Assembly (NCBI RefSeq): GCF_021366795.1
Contig: NZ_JAHCPS010000010.1
Span: 22,537 to 86,536 of the forward strand
Direction of reading: 5' to 3'
Length of the DNA: 64,000 bases
Source: Macrococcoides caseolyticum
Lineage (GTDB): Bacteria; Bacillota; Bacilli; Staphylococcales; Staphylococcaceae
The position numbers and the translations under genes are program-made. Below are positions 1-9,159 of the stretch, in pieces (the first letter of the stretch is position 1; the number at the start of each line of letters is the position of its first letter). The notes below the pieces were generated by a model. It saw only the letters and a list, made by a program, of their open reading frames with translations. It had not been told where the DNA came from and searched no databases.

Positions 1-3
1 CAT
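1..3 (-). CDS. Start codon of a divergent gene leaving the window
   Basis: The complement of bases 1-3 is ATG, and a GGAG ribosome-binding site lies 8 nt upstream of it on the minus strand (complement of 12-15). This is the expected layout for a gene transcribed leftwards, divergent from the nitrilase-GNAT gene. Only the start codon is inside the window, so the product cannot be named. Confidence 0.45.
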
Positions 4-125
4 TATTTTTTCTCCTAAATCGTATTAAGTCGTATAATAATAGGGTAATGTTAATACAAACAATTAAAATTGATGCATCATCATTTACTTTACTACTATT
101 ATAGATGAAACAGAGGAGAAATGAC

Positions 126-1667
126 ATGACTGAAGAAATTAATTTAGAGAAATTTAATAAATCGATTGAAGCACGACAAATGACTTACGATGATATCGAT
201 GAGATTATTGCGCTTCAAAAAATTTGTTTTCCAGGGATGGAACCATGGGAGAGAGCACATTTAGAATCACATTTAAATTTATTCCCGCGTGGACAAATGG
301 TGATTGAATTTGATGGTAAGATTATTGGATCATGCTCTAGTTTAATCATCAACTTTGACGAATATGATGATAAACATACATGGAATGATATTACAGATTC
401 TGGCTATATTACGAACCATAATGATAATGGACATAACTTATACGGTATTGAAGTAATGGTTCATCCGGATTACCGTGGTATGCGTGTTGGTCAACGTTTA
501 TATGAAGCACGTCGTGAAATTGCGTATGAATTAAACTTAAAATCAATTATTATTGGTGGACGTATTCCGAATTACCATCAATATCAAGATGAGTTATCAC
601 CACGTGAATATGTGAATGACGTTATGAAACGTAAAATTAAAGATCCGGTATTAACCTTCCAGTTTATGAATGGCTTTACGTTAATGCGTATTAATCCTAA
701 TTATTTAAAAGATGATGTGAAAAGTAGTAAATATGCAACCTTGATGGAATGGAATAATCCAGACTTTGTAGCAAAATCTAACTTACATTTTAGAACAAGT
801 TATCCTGTAAGAATTTGTGCAGTTAACTATATGATGCGTAAAATTGATTCATTTGAAGAGTTTGCTAACCAAATCGAATATTTTGTAGATGTCGCCTATG
901 ATGCAGGTAGTGATTTCATCGTCTTCCCGGAATTACTCACAACACAATTAATGAGTTTTGATGAGAAGCGTAATCCTGCAGAGTCAATTCGTCAATTAAC
1001 AAAATATACAGAACAATATATTGAGATGTTTAATGAATTTGCGATGCGTTATAATATTAATATTATTGGTGGTAGTCATTTCGTTGAAGAAAATGATGAT
1101 ATATATAATATTTCGTATTTATTCCGAAGAGACGGTTCAATTGAAAAACAATATAAAATCCATGTTACGCCAAATGAACGCAGATGGTGGGGGATTTCAC
1201 CTGGTAAAAAAGTAGAAGTATTTGATACGGATTGTGGTAAGATTGCGATTCAAATTTGTTATGACAGTGAATTCCCTGAAATGGCACGTATCGCAACTGA
1301 AAAAGGAGCAAAAATTATCTTTACACCGTTTTCAACTGAAGATAGACAAAGTTACCTTCGCGTAAAATACTGTTCAATGGCCCGTGCGATTGAGAATCAA
1401 ATCTATACTGTAACAAGTGGGACATGTGGTAACTTACCGCAAACTGAAAATATGGACATCCAGTATTCAGCTTCAGGGATATATACGCCTAGTGACTTTG
1501 GATTTGCACGTGACGGTATCGTCGGTGAGACAGGTGAGAACGTCGAAATGGTTGTTATCGGTGATGTTGATTTAGAAGTATTACGACGTGGCCGTGAAGA
1601 CGGTACAGTCCGTCAATTAAGAGATAGAAGACATGATTTATATCGCGTTGAATACAAACGTGACTAA
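126..1667 (+). CDS. GNAT acetyltransferase-nitrilase (carbon-nitrogen hydrolase) fusion protein
   Basis: A 513-residue two-domain protein. Residues about 15-200 form a GNAT acyltransferase domain with the acetyl-CoA loop RGMRVG near residue 116. Residues about 228-510 form a carbon-nitrogen hydrolase with the nitrilase triad Glu269 (FPELL), Lys344 (YKIHV) and Cys378 (QICYDSEFPE). The ATG at 126 is preferred over an in-frame ATG at 105 because AGGAGA lies at a normal distance before it. The same architecture precedes the AirSR (YhcSR) two-component genes in staphylococci. It probably hydrolyses an amide and acts on a small amine or acyl group, but the substrate cannot be read from sequence. 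Confidence 0.85.
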   Translation: MTEEINLEKFNKSIEARQMTYDDIDEIIALQKICFPGMEPWERAHLESHLNLFPRGQMVIEFDGKIIGSCSSLIINFDEYDDKHTWNDITDSGYITNHNDNGHNLYGIEVMVHPDYRGMRVGQRLYEARREIAYELNLKSIIIGGRIPNYHQYQDELSPREYVNDVMKRKIKDPVLTFQFMNGFTLMRINPNYLKDDVKSSKYATLMEWNNPDFVAKSNLHFRTSYPVRICAVNYMMRKIDSFEEFANQIEYFVDVAYDAGSDFIVFPELLTTQLMSFDEKRNPAESIRQLTKYTEQYIEMFNEFAMRYNINIIGGSHFVEENDDIYNISYLFRRDGSIEKQYKIHVTPNERRWWGISPGKKVEVFDTDCGKIAIQICYDSEFPEMARIATEKGAKIIFTPFSTEDRQSYLRVKYCSMARAIENQIYTVTSGTCGNLPQTENMDIQYSASGIYTPSDFGFARDGIVGETGENVEMVVIGDVDLEVLRRGREDGTVRQLRDRRHDLYRVEYKRD

Positions 1668-1685
1668 GAAAGATATGGTGACTTC

Positions 1686-2816
1686 ATGAAGAATAGTACG
1701 TTACTGTTAAAAGAAATCGCAGAATATTTGAATGAAGAAACAGAAGTCTATTCAATGATGAATGGTGCCCTTAATCGATTGGTTGAGGGGACCAATTTTT
1801 CTACTGGATGGATTTTCTTTATTGATGACGACGGGAGACATACGTTAGCATCGGATTACGGATTGCCTGATGCACTTCTGATGGATGATTGTAGATATAT
1901 GACAGAAGGACCGTGCTGGTGTGTATCACGATACCATCAGAAGAAGCTAACGAAGGCAAGTAATATCATTACATGTTCGCGCATCGTAAAAGCCAATCAA
2001 CAATATAGTGATAAGACAGGTGGCATCACCCATCATGCAACCGTACCACTGCAGTCAGGTGATGAACGATTTGGCTTGTTAAATGTAGCAACGCCCAACA
2101 CACAAGTTTATTCAGAAGAAGATTTAGCGTTACTAGAATCCATTGCTTTTCAAATTGGTAGTGCGATAAAGCGCATCTATTTGACAGAACGGGAGCGAGA
2201 GACTGCATTGCAGGAAGAACGCAATCGTTTAGCAAGAGATTTGCACGACTCAGTCAATCAGATGCTATTCTCACTTAAACTGACAGCACATGCAGCAGGT
2301 ACGATGACAAAGGATGCGCACTCTAAACAAGCATTTCAAATGATTGAATCGACGAGTCAGGATGCAGTCAATGAAATGCGTGCATTAATCTGGCAGTTGA
2401 AACCTGTTGGCCTTGAACAAGGACTCGTTGAAGCGGTTAAAAATTATGCGAATGTATTAGGACTCGTAGTCGATATCAATGTTACAGGATTGCTCAACTT
2501 AGAAAGCCGTCTGGAACATACGATGTTCAGGATTATTCAGGAAGCGATGAATAATGTAAAGAAACACGCAGCAACAGATAAGATGAATATACACTTTAAA
2601 CAAAGCGATAATCAGATTTATATGCAAATACAAGACGAAGGCAAAGGGTTTATAGTCAATGCAGCAAAAACGTTACCTACCCATGGCCTTAAAAACATAG
2701 TACAACGTGCAAGTGAAGTTGGTGCCGAAGTTATGATACACAGTCAAATCAATCAAGGCACTCAAATAGAATTCTATTATCCGAAAGGACAACGTTATGA
2801 AAATAATACTCGTTGA
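1686..2816 (+). CDS. airS: Sensor histidine kinase, AirS/YhcS-like, GAF plus HisKA_3
   Basis: A soluble 376-residue sensor kinase with no membrane segments. A GAF domain (about 20-165) contains Cys69, Cys77, Cys79 and Cys97. In staphylococcal AirS, cysteines in this domain hold a redox-responsive iron-sulfur cluster. The HisKA_3 segment has phospho-acceptor His187 (ARDLHDS), and the ATPase domain shows an N box (EAMNN, 286-290), DEGKG (317-321) and a GLKNI loop. Its stop lies inside the next gene (20-nt overlap), the usual sign of translational coupling to its response regulator. The gene order with the nitrilase upstream supports AirS. Cluster binding here is inferred. Confidence 0.85.
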   Translation: MKNSTLLLKEIAEYLNEETEVYSMMNGALNRLVEGTNFSTGWIFFIDDDGRHTLASDYGLPDALLMDDCRYMTEGPCWCVSRYHQKKLTKASNIITCSRIVKANQQYSDKTGGITHHATVPLQSGDERFGLLNVATPNTQVYSEEDLALLESIAFQIGSAIKRIYLTERERETALQEERNRLARDLHDSVNQMLFSLKLTAHAAGTMTKDAHSKQAFQMIESTSQDAVNEMRALIWQLKPVGLEQGLVEAVKNYANVLGLVVDINVTGLLNLESRLEHTMFRIIQEAMNNVKKHAATDKMNIHFKQSDNQIYMQIQDEGKGFIVNAAKTLPTHGLKNIVQRASEVGAEVMIHSQINQGTQIEFYYPKGQRYENNTR

Positions 2817-3420
2817 TGATCATCATATTGTAAGGCAAGGCATGAAGTTCTTGTTATCGACAGAAGCAGACTTTGAAGTCGTTGCAGACTTTAGTGATGG
2901 AAGTGAAGTTATAGACTATTTAGATGAATTTAATCTACCGGAACTTATTATTATGGACTTAGTCATGCCAAATATGGATGGTATTGAGACAACCAAAGCG
3001 ATAAAAGCAGCCTATCCTTCAATAAAAGTCTTGATATTATCAAGTTTTGTTGATGAGGAACATGTTATGGGTGTAATGGAAGCAGGCGCAGATGGTTATG
3101 AGATGAAAGATAGTGAACCGGACGTATTAATTCAAACGATTAAACGCGTGTTGTCAGGTGAAACAGCATTTCATCCGAGTGTTGAGGCATATAAAGCATC
3201 CGGGTTAAATTTACCGCATGTGAAGAATCCGTTATCGAAACGTGAGCTTGAAGTATTAGAAGAGATGTCAAAAGGGCTAACGAATAAAGAAATCGCGGAG
3301 AAGCTATATGTATCAGAGAAGACGGTGAAAACGCATGTCAGCCATATATTTACCAAATTGGAAGTAAAAGATCGCACACAAGCATCAATGTACGGTGCGA
3401 AGTATAATTTGTACAAATGA
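2797..3420 (+). CDS. airR: NarL/LuxR-family response regulator, AirR/YhcR-like
   Basis: A 207-residue response regulator. The receiver domain (1-120) has the acidic pocket Asp7-Asp8, phospho-acceptor Asp54 (IIMDLVMP) and conserved Lys104. The LuxR-type helix-turn-helix at about 145-205 contains [20 protein letters not shown]. It overlaps the kinase gene by 20 nt and is surely its partner. In staphylococci AirR controls redox, nitrate-respiration and cell-wall genes. Those targets are family knowledge and are not visible here. Confidence 0.88.
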   Translation: MKIILVDDHHIVRQGMKFLLSTEADFEVVADFSDGSEVIDYLDEFNLPELIIMDLVMPNMDGIETTKAIKAAYPSIKVLILSSFVDEEHVMGVMEAGADGYEMKDSEPDVLIQTIKRVLSGETAFHPSVEAYKASGLNLPHVKNPLSKRELEVLEEMSKGLTNKEIAEKLYVSEKTVKTHVSHIFTKLEVKDRTQASMYGAKYNLYK

Positions 3421-3440
3421 AAACGAGTGGGATGATGCAT

Positions 3441-3547
3441 CAAGTCCGATAAACATGATATATCGGACAAGATGCACGTAAAAACGATTGAACCATGTAA
3501 AACAAGTCCGAAAAACACGTTATATCGGACAAGATACACATAAAAAC
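3441..3547. repeat. Two 45-nt direct repeats, each an internal palindrome
   Basis: Copies at 3441-3485 and 3503-3547 are 62 nt apart and nearly identical. Each begins CAAGTCCGA and contains TATCGGACAAGAT, so TCCGATA pairs with TATCGGA in copy 1 (with a mismatch in copy 2). They lie between airR and the following terminator and do not code. Confidence 0.7.
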
Positions 3548-3548
3548 A

Positions 3549-3591
3549 ACCCCGAACCGCTACAAATAGTAACGGTTCGGGGTTATTTTTA
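3549..3591. terminator. Terminator after airR, probably bidirectional
   Basis: An 11-bp GC-rich stem (CCCCGAACCG with CGGTTCGGGG) around a short loop is followed by TTATTTTT on the plus strand. It sits between the converging airR and acetyltransferase genes. Confidence 0.85.
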
Positions 3592-3855
3592 TAATACGTC
3601 CTGAAATTCAGGAGTTTCTTCTATTACTTTCTTCACAAACGAGCAAATTGGCAATATTTTTTTATTATTGTCACGCGCATACTTAACAGCAGCTTCGACC
3701 ATTTGTTTGCCAGCACCTTCTCCTTGTAAAGCTTCTATCACTTCAGTGTGGTCAATAATCAATTGGTCACCATTTTCTACATAAGTCATTTGACCTTTAG
3801 GACTGGAAATATCACCGATATAAAATAAATTATCTTTTCTATGGACATACATCAT
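3589..3855 (-). CDS. YidJ/YjdJ-type small GNAT N-acetyltransferase
   Basis: A compact 88-residue protein of the single-domain GNAT family (N-acetyltransferase Gcn5-related type, PF14542-like). The acetyl-CoA loop is visible as LQGEGAGKQMVEAAVKYAR, followed by KKILPICSFVKK. These proteins are close to half the size of usual GNAT enzymes. The ATG at 3855 is chosen because AGAGGTG lies at good spacing; the upstream GTG at 3864 overlaps that site. It converges on airR across a shared terminator. The substrate is unknown. Confidence 0.75.
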   Translation of the reverse strand: MMYVHRKDNLFYIGDISSPKGQMTYVENGDQLIIDHTEVIEALQGEGAGKQMVEAAVKYARDNNKKILPICSFVKKVIEETPEFQDVL

Positions 3856-3981
3856 TTTTAACACCTCTTATTTTCTTATAGTTATAAGTATACGTTGATT
3901 ACTTGTATAGTAAAAGAGATATGAAATTTAATTTGATAAATAACTGTAATAATTATACAATTAATCCAAAGAGGTGGTAGT

Positions 3982-4413
3982 GTGATTGATAAATGGTGGG
4001 CAAGGGATGAATGGATGGCTTTTCTTGTCATGATTATTTATTTAGGGTTAAAAGATATTTTACCGGCAATGTGGACGGAATATATAGTGATTATTATGCT
4101 GGTTATCGTTCTGTTTATTTTTGCTGTTTTAAATACTTTATCATTACGCAGGATTATTCCTAAAATTACAAGACACAATCTTAAATACTTTATCAGTTTT
4201 AAAATAGATGTATTGATTATATGGTTGATGCCACTCCTCATAAAATTAACGATTATTTATTTTATTTATTCAGTACTTATCCTACCGTTTAATTCTCTAT
4301 GGGATTACATTATGGTGTTTGGTGGAATTTTATTTGCAATTATTGTATTTGATGAGTATTTTGAGCGCTGTAGTGATTTAAGGGAGGTCGTAAGTAATCA
4401 GTTACATCATTAA
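3982..4413 (+). CDS. Four-helix membrane protein of unknown function, paralog 1
   Basis: A 143-residue hydrophobic protein starting at GTG 3982 behind AAAGAGGTGG. About four membrane segments are visible (roughly 12-30, 35-55, 75-98 and 108-125), and it ends with a charged tail containing FERCSDLREVV. The downstream gene ends FEKRSNLRDLL and has the same helix layout, so the two are tandem paralogs. I do not recognise the family and assign no function. Confidence 0.6.
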   Translation: MIDKWWARDEWMAFLVMIIYLGLKDILPAMWTEYIVIIMLVIVLFIFAVLNTLSLRRIIPKITRHNLKYFISFKIDVLIIWLMPLLIKLTIIYFIYSVLILPFNSLWDYIMVFGGILFAIIVFDEYFERCSDLREVVSNQLHH

Positions 4414-4831
4414 AAGTATTAAGAAACATAAGTCTACGATTATAACGGTAATATTTTCACTGATTTACCTTAACTTTAATAATATATATGTACATAGTAT
4501 ATTATTTTTACTGTTTTTAATGACTGCAATATACAAATTCATTGATTTTCATCATTACTTTCATCGTAATATGGAGCGATTAATGAACGATCCATCACTT
4601 GATTATCCATATGATTTACACAAAGACGGAAGATATGTGTATCGATTTACGACGATTACTTTTATAACTTTGACATTTATTTTCGGAGCTTTAATGTTCA
4701 AATTTCATCTTAAGATTATTTTAGTTTTAATCATCGTATTAATCTTCATATCAGTTCTCATCGATAACAAATTCGAAAAGCGTTCAAATTTAAGAGATTT
4801 GCTCAAAGCAAAAGAAGAAGAGGCAAAATAA
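4394..4831 (+). pseudogene. Tandem membrane paralog 2 with a lost or non-standard start codon
   Basis: The first ATG (4520) gives only 103 residues, beginning near the end of a membrane segment. The frame stays open upstream to a stop at 4391-4393 and encodes a second hydrophobic stretch, restoring about 145 residues like the preceding paralog (which starts GTG ATT). The first open codons are GTA ATC, placed 6 nt after a strong GGGAGG (4382-4387) exactly where a start is expected. No ATG, GTG or TTG occurs between 4394 and 4519. Either GTG mutated to GTA, or a rare start is used, or only the short form is made. Confidence 0.55.
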
Positions 4832-4844
4832 TTTGCCTCTTCTT

Positions 4845-5720
4845 TTATGCATGGGGTTCCAGATGAACGATTGTTTCTATCGCACCATATGCTTCTTTAA
4901 TATCATTTTCAATATTTTCTGTGATATCATGACTTTCTGCGACGGTCAGTAACGGGTCAACTGTCACGGTCACATCTATAAAAGTCATAACTCCATGATT
5001 TCTTCCTTTAATATCTACAACTGATAATACATCTTTAACGTTTAGCACAATCTTTCTCATTTCATCGAGTGTCTCAGCATCGAAGCCATCTGTTAATGTA
5101 ATTGCGGTTTCAAAGAAGATTTCAATTGCTGTCTTCATAATCAGTAATCCAACGACAATGGCGGCGACGGTATCTAAAAATGGTAGTCCCATAAATACCC
5201 CGATGATACCGATGAATGCACCAAACGATACTAATGCATCCGATAGATTATCTGCTGCTGCTGCTTTTAATGCACTCGAGTCGACTTTCTTTGCAAGATT
5301 TCTGTTGTAGAAATACACACCAAGCATTGCGAATGATGAAAGGATTGCAACGACTGCTGTTTCAATGGATGGTTGTGTAAACTGCTGATGAATGTAATTT
5401 CTAATCCCTTGTAATATGACTTGTACACTTACTGCAAACATAATAAATGAAGCAATAAGTGAGCCTATATATTCAGAACGGTAATGGCCGTAATTGTGAT
5501 TGTCATCTGCTGGTTTCATACTTATCGCAAGGCCGATGAGGAGCGCCACAGATGAAATGACATCTGTGGCATTATTTAATCCATCTGCCACAAGTGCCTG
5601 TGAACCATTCATATAGCCAAAGAGAAGTTTAAATGTAGTGAGTAACACATACATAATAATACTAACTTTTGCACCTTGCTGTGCTTTAGCGAGTTGATCT
5701 TTTACCTGCACGCTATTCAT
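4845..5720 (-). CDS. Cation diffusion facilitator, probably manganese export (MntE-like)
   Basis: A 291-residue CDF transporter with six membrane helices (about 15-210) and a C-terminal cytoplasmic domain (about 215-290). The metal site is Asn49-x3-Asp53 in TM2 (ADGLNNATD) and Asp157-x3-Asp161 in TM5 (DNLSD). In this family, zinc exporters usually carry His or Asp at the first position, while Asn-Asp-Asp-Asp is typical of manganese exporters such as pneumococcal MntE. It is divergent from the symporter gene, with a palindrome between them. The metal assignment is inference from the motif. Confidence 0.75.
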   Translation of the reverse strand: MNSVQVKDQLAKAQQGAKVSIIMYVLLTTFKLLFGYMNGSQALVADGLNNATDVISSVALLIGLAISMKPADDNHNYGHYRSEYIGSLIASFIMFAVSVQVILQGIRNYIHQQFTQPSIETAVVAILSSFAMLGVYFYNRNLAKKVDSSALKAAAADNLSDALVSFGAFIGIIGVFMGLPFLDTVAAIVVGLLIMKTAIEIFFETAITLTDGFDAETLDEMRKIVLNVKDVLSVVDIKGRNHGVMTFIDVTVTVDPLLTVAESHDITENIENDIKEAYGAIETIVHLEPHA

Positions 5721-5822
5721 CCTTTCTTAATCATGTCCTTTAATTATTAATCATAAATCTCAAATTTTCTAGTAAAACATAGATGTCTTATTATTCAGTA
5801 TATTATTTATTTTTTATGCATG

Positions 5823-5844
5823 TAAATTTATAATTATAAATTTA
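5823..5844. promoter_or_regulatory. Perfect 22-bp palindrome between divergent transporters
   Basis: The AT-only sequence TAAATTTATAA and its exact complement meet without a spacer. The site lies midway between the CDF gene and the symporter gene, where an operator would control either promoter. The low complexity leaves chance or a structural role possible. Confidence 0.35.
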
Positions 5845-5925
5845 TATTTTACAAATGAGAAAGTCTACTTTATAATTATCTTAATAGTCAGAAAATTTAA
5901 AGCGAAAAATATTGAGGAGGAAGCT

Positions 5926-7230
5926 ATGAAAATTAAAGGAAATATGACAGTGAGAATTATTGTGGCATTAATTGCTGGTATTGCAATTGGTTCTTTGTTT
6001 AATTTATACCAGGATGCGAGTTGGGTTAAATGGATAAATCAATATGTCTTTAATGTAATCGGGCAAATCTTCTTAAATTTAATTTTTATGCTTGTTGTAC
6101 CTGTTGTATTTGTATCAATTGTACTAGGCGTTATTGGTGTGGGTGATCCTAAACATTTAGGTAGTATCGGATTAAAGACCATTTCATTTTTCTTAGTGAC
6201 AACTGCTTTAGCGATTACTCTGGCGATGACGCTCGCGCTTGTATTTAAACCGGGTGACGGGAAGAGTGATTTACTTAACAGTGAGGAAGTAAAAACTTAT
6301 GAACAAGAACAAAAGAAAAAAGCAGCCGCTGCTGAAGCTGAAGGTAACAGTGCGAATCAAACATTTGATCAAACGTTAATCAATTTGGTGCCTAAAAATC
6401 CTGTACTGGCAATGAGTGAGACGAACATGCTTCAGGTGATTACATTTGCTATCTTTATTGGAATTGGTATGATTGCGTTACGTGAGAAAGTGTCTGCCGT
6501 AAAATTATTATTTGAACAGACAAATGACATATTAATGTTTATCGTTACAGCAATTATGAATTACTTTGCACCACTGGGTACTTTTGGCCTTGTTGCAACA
6601 GCATTTACAAATGCAGGATTCGGTGCAATCAAACAACTCGCAATGTATTTCTTTGTTGTATTACTTGGATTATTCCTGCATATGATTATTGTCTATGGTG
6701 GTGCAGTTACATTCCTTGCAAGACGTAATCCGATATGGTTTTTTAAAGGGTTTGCACCTGCAATGACTGTTGGCTTTAGTTCTTCAAGTTCGAATGCGAC
6801 ACTTCCAATTTCATTAGAGTGTGCTCAGGACAATCTGGAGGTCCGTAAAGAAATATCATCATTTGTGCAACCGCTCGGTGCAACCATTAATATGGATGGG
6901 ACAGCTATCATGCAAGGTGTTGCGACCATTTTCATTGCACAAATATCAGGCGTTGATTTAACGCTTGGTCAGATGGCTACTGTCGTTGTTGTTGCTGTGG
7001 TGGCGTCAATTGGAACAGCGGGTGTACCTGGTGCCGGTCTGGTTATGCTTGCAATGGTGTTAACATCAGTAGGTCTTAATCCCGCAGCCATTGGTATTAT
7101 CCTTGGTATTGATCGACTGCTGGATATGACAAGAACTGCTGTGAATATTTCAGGGGATGCAGCGTGCGCTGTCGTTATTTCTGAACAGGAAAAACGTTAT
7201 CTTGCTAAAAATGATATGAAAGTTGCATAA
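5926..7230 (+). CDS. Dicarboxylate/amino acid:cation symporter (DAACS family, GltT/GltP-like)
   Basis: A 434-residue membrane transporter of the glutamate/aspartate/dicarboxylate:cation symporter family. It shows the serine-rich hairpin FSSSSSNATLP, the NMDGTA motif in TM7 and the C-terminal binding region DRLLDMTRTAVN. A charged Lys/Ala/Glu-rich loop near residues 118-145 is longer than in many members. It starts at ATG 5926 behind GAGGAGG. Glutamate, aspartate or C4-dicarboxylates are the likely substrates; the sequence does not decide which. Confidence 0.85.
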   Translation: MKIKGNMTVRIIVALIAGIAIGSLFNLYQDASWVKWINQYVFNVIGQIFLNLIFMLVVPVVFVSIVLGVIGVGDPKHLGSIGLKTISFFLVTTALAITLAMTLALVFKPGDGKSDLLNSEEVKTYEQEQKKKAAAAEAEGNSANQTFDQTLINLVPKNPVLAMSETNMLQVITFAIFIGIGMIALREKVSAVKLLFEQTNDILMFIVTAIMNYFAPLGTFGLVATAFTNAGFGAIKQLAMYFFVVLLGLFLHMIIVYGGAVTFLARRNPIWFFKGFAPAMTVGFSSSSSNATLPISLECAQDNLEVRKEISSFVQPLGATINMDGTAIMQGVATIFIAQISGVDLTLGQMATVVVVAVVASIGTAGVPGAGLVMLAMVLTSVGLNPAAIGIILGIDRLLDMTRTAVNISGDAACAVVISEQEKRYLAKNDMKVA

Positions 7231-7256
7231 ATGTGACATTTAAAAAATAAATTTTA

Positions 7257-7297
7257 AAAAAGAGGGACTTTTTAAAGGTTTCCTCTTTTAATTTTTT
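7257..7297 (+). terminator. Terminator after the symporter gene
   Basis: AAAAGAGG pairs with CCTCTTTT around a 13-nt loop and is followed by AATTTTTTG. Confidence 0.7.
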
Positions 7298-7412
7298 GTA
7301 AATTATATTAAGATGGTAAAGTCACTTTAGATGAATGTGTATTTTTTCAACTTATATTTAAGAGCATTTACTGACATAAATTTTATATTGAGAGAGAAAG
7401 GTCGTATGAAAA

Positions 7413-7877
7413 ATGGATAAACAACAATTTACAGATTTACTACAAACAAAATTTAAAATGGTGCGTATCGAAGCGGGATACACACAAGACACAATGGCTC
7501 AAACAATTGGCTTATCTAAGAAGACATTAGTTCAAATCGAAAAAGAGCGTGTGTTACCAAACTGGACGACTTGCGTTTCTTTATGTGCTTTATTTAGAGA
7601 TTCAGAAGTATTACAAAATACATTAGGTGGTGATCCATTAGAAGTCATTCAAGTGATTTCACGTGGTGCATGTGCTTATCCTGATCAAGATAATAAAAAT
7701 GAATTATGGTGGACAACAATCGAGTCAGATCGTGATGTCATTCTGCAACAGAACAAAATTTCTAATCTATACCGCGTGTTAGATGGTTCAACACAACCTT
7801 TATATGGTTCAAATAAAGCACGTGAAGCTGAAATGTTCTTTAATAAGAAGAAAAACGAAAACTTAGTGAGTTTATAA
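7413..7877 (+). CDS. XRE-type DNA-binding protein (SA1665-like)
   Basis: A 154-residue protein with an N-terminal helix-turn-helix (about 14-60: AGYTQDTMAQTIGLSKKTLVQIEKER) and a C-terminal domain rich in aromatic residues. Size and position near AirSR and the DUF445 gene match the staphylococcal regulator SA1665, reported to bind the mecA region and affect beta-lactam resistance. That link rests on synteny, and its own target genes are unknown. A strong terminator follows. Confidence 0.7.
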   Translation: MDKQQFTDLLQTKFKMVRIEAGYTQDTMAQTIGLSKKTLVQIEKERVLPNWTTCVSLCALFRDSEVLQNTLGGDPLEVIQVISRGACAYPDQDNKNELWWTTIESDRDVILQQNKISNLYRVLDGSTQPLYGSNKAREAEMFFNKKKNENLVSL

Positions 7878-7882
7878 TAGTA

Positions 7883-7917
7883 AAAACAAACGCATCGTAG
7901 CGTTTGTTTTTTTTATT
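7883..7917 (+). terminator. Terminator after the XRE-type gene
   Basis: CAAACGC (7887-7893) pairs with GCGTTTG (7900-7906) around a 6-nt loop, followed by a run of eight T. Confidence 0.9.
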
Positions 7918-7961
7918 TAGAGGTATTAGACTAATAGTATTAAATAAAAAGAGGTGGCAAT

Positions 7962-9092
7962 TTGAACGCAGTACTCGTCGTATTATTTATGGGACTCATC
8001 GGTGCTTTAATCGGGGGTTTTACCAACTATATCGCAATAAAAATGTTATTTAGACCGTTTGAACCGAAATTCCTTTTCGGCAGACAATTACCGTTTACAC
8101 CTGGATTAATTCCGAAACGTCGGAATGAATTATCCATAAAAATGGGTGAAATGGTCACGCAACACTTACTGACACCTGAAGTCTTTAAAGAAAAATTAAT
8201 GACACCACAAACAGAAGGATTTATTAAAGACTTTATTGTGCGCCAAATTCAAACTTTAAAAGAAGGCGAGTATTCGATTCATGACTTTGCTGAACGCTTT
8301 GATATAGATATTGCAACACTGGGCAATGAAAAATTACGTCAACAGTTGGCTCACGTTATTGATAACACAGTACTTATGCATAAAAATGAGCCGTTTGAAA
8401 AGTTATTGCCTCAAGATTTAAGAGACAAACTTGATGCACAAGTTAATGGATTATCAAAAATGATCATGCAGAAATTACGTGATTACGTCAATTCAGCAAA
8501 AGGTTACAATGATATAATGCAAATGATTGACCGTTTCTTTATGGAAAAAGGACGTTTGGTCAGTATGATTCAAATGTTCATGACAAAAGAAATGATTGCA
8601 GACCGTGTGATTAAAGAATTCAATGCATTAAGTCAAGAAGAAAAGTTAAATCACATTATCGAAACTGAAGTACAACGTGAATATGCGCAGCTTTTATTAA
8701 AGCAACCGTCTGATTTTATTCATGATAACGAAATCAATAGCATTAAAGCGTATTTAATAGAACAAATCATTACAGAAGTTGATATTAAGCGTTATACACA
8801 TACACCGATAGTACAACTTGCGCCAAAAGCTTTCGAATATATGATAGGTGCAGGAAGCGATCGATTTGTGCACTATGCAATTGCTAAGACGTCAGATAAT
8901 ATTGCTGAAATATTAGAAAAAGTGCATATCGCAGAAATTGTAAAGCAACAAATTGATAATTTTGAATTATCATTCTTAGAACAACTCGTTATTGAAATTT
9001 CAAATAAAGAATTAAAAATGATTACGTTTTTAGGTTTCTTACTTGGCGGTATTATTGGTATTATTCAAGGAATCATCGCTCTTTTTGTATAA
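7962..9092 (+). CDS. yheB: DUF445 family membrane protein, YheB-like
   Basis: A 376-residue protein with one membrane helix at each end (about 3-22 and 352-374) and a long, mostly helical charged middle. This is the YheB/DUF445 arrangement. The N-terminal motif GGFTNYIAIKMLFRPFEP is characteristic. Translation starts at TTG 7962 behind AGAGGTGG. It precedes yheA, as in Bacillus and Staphylococcus. Its role is unknown. Confidence 0.85.
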   Translation: MNAVLVVLFMGLIGALIGGFTNYIAIKMLFRPFEPKFLFGRQLPFTPGLIPKRRNELSIKMGEMVTQHLLTPEVFKEKLMTPQTEGFIKDFIVRQIQTLKEGEYSIHDFAERFDIDIATLGNEKLRQQLAHVIDNTVLMHKNEPFEKLLPQDLRDKLDAQVNGLSKMIMQKLRDYVNSAKGYNDIMQMIDRFFMEKGRLVSMIQMFMTKEMIADRVIKEFNALSQEEKLNHIIETEVQREYAQLLLKQPSDFIHDNEINSIKAYLIEQIITEVDIKRYTHTPIVQLAPKAFEYMIGAGSDRFVHYAIAKTSDNIAEILEKVHIAEIVKQQIDNFELSFLEQLVIEISNKELKMITFLGFLLGGIIGIIQGIIALFV

Positions 9093-9159
9093 TGGAAGCG
9101 ATTTATGGTATATTGATTACGAACAATTAAATTTTGTGTAAATACAAAGGAGAATGATT

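Noticed and set aside
3171..3539. 122-codon minus-strand frame overlapping airR
   Set aside because: Antisense to the LuxR-type domain and the palindromic repeats. No ribosome-binding site.
5721..5925. Manganese riboswitch upstream of the CDF gene
   Set aside because: I see no yybP-ykoY-like conserved loops; the region is simple AT-rich sequence.
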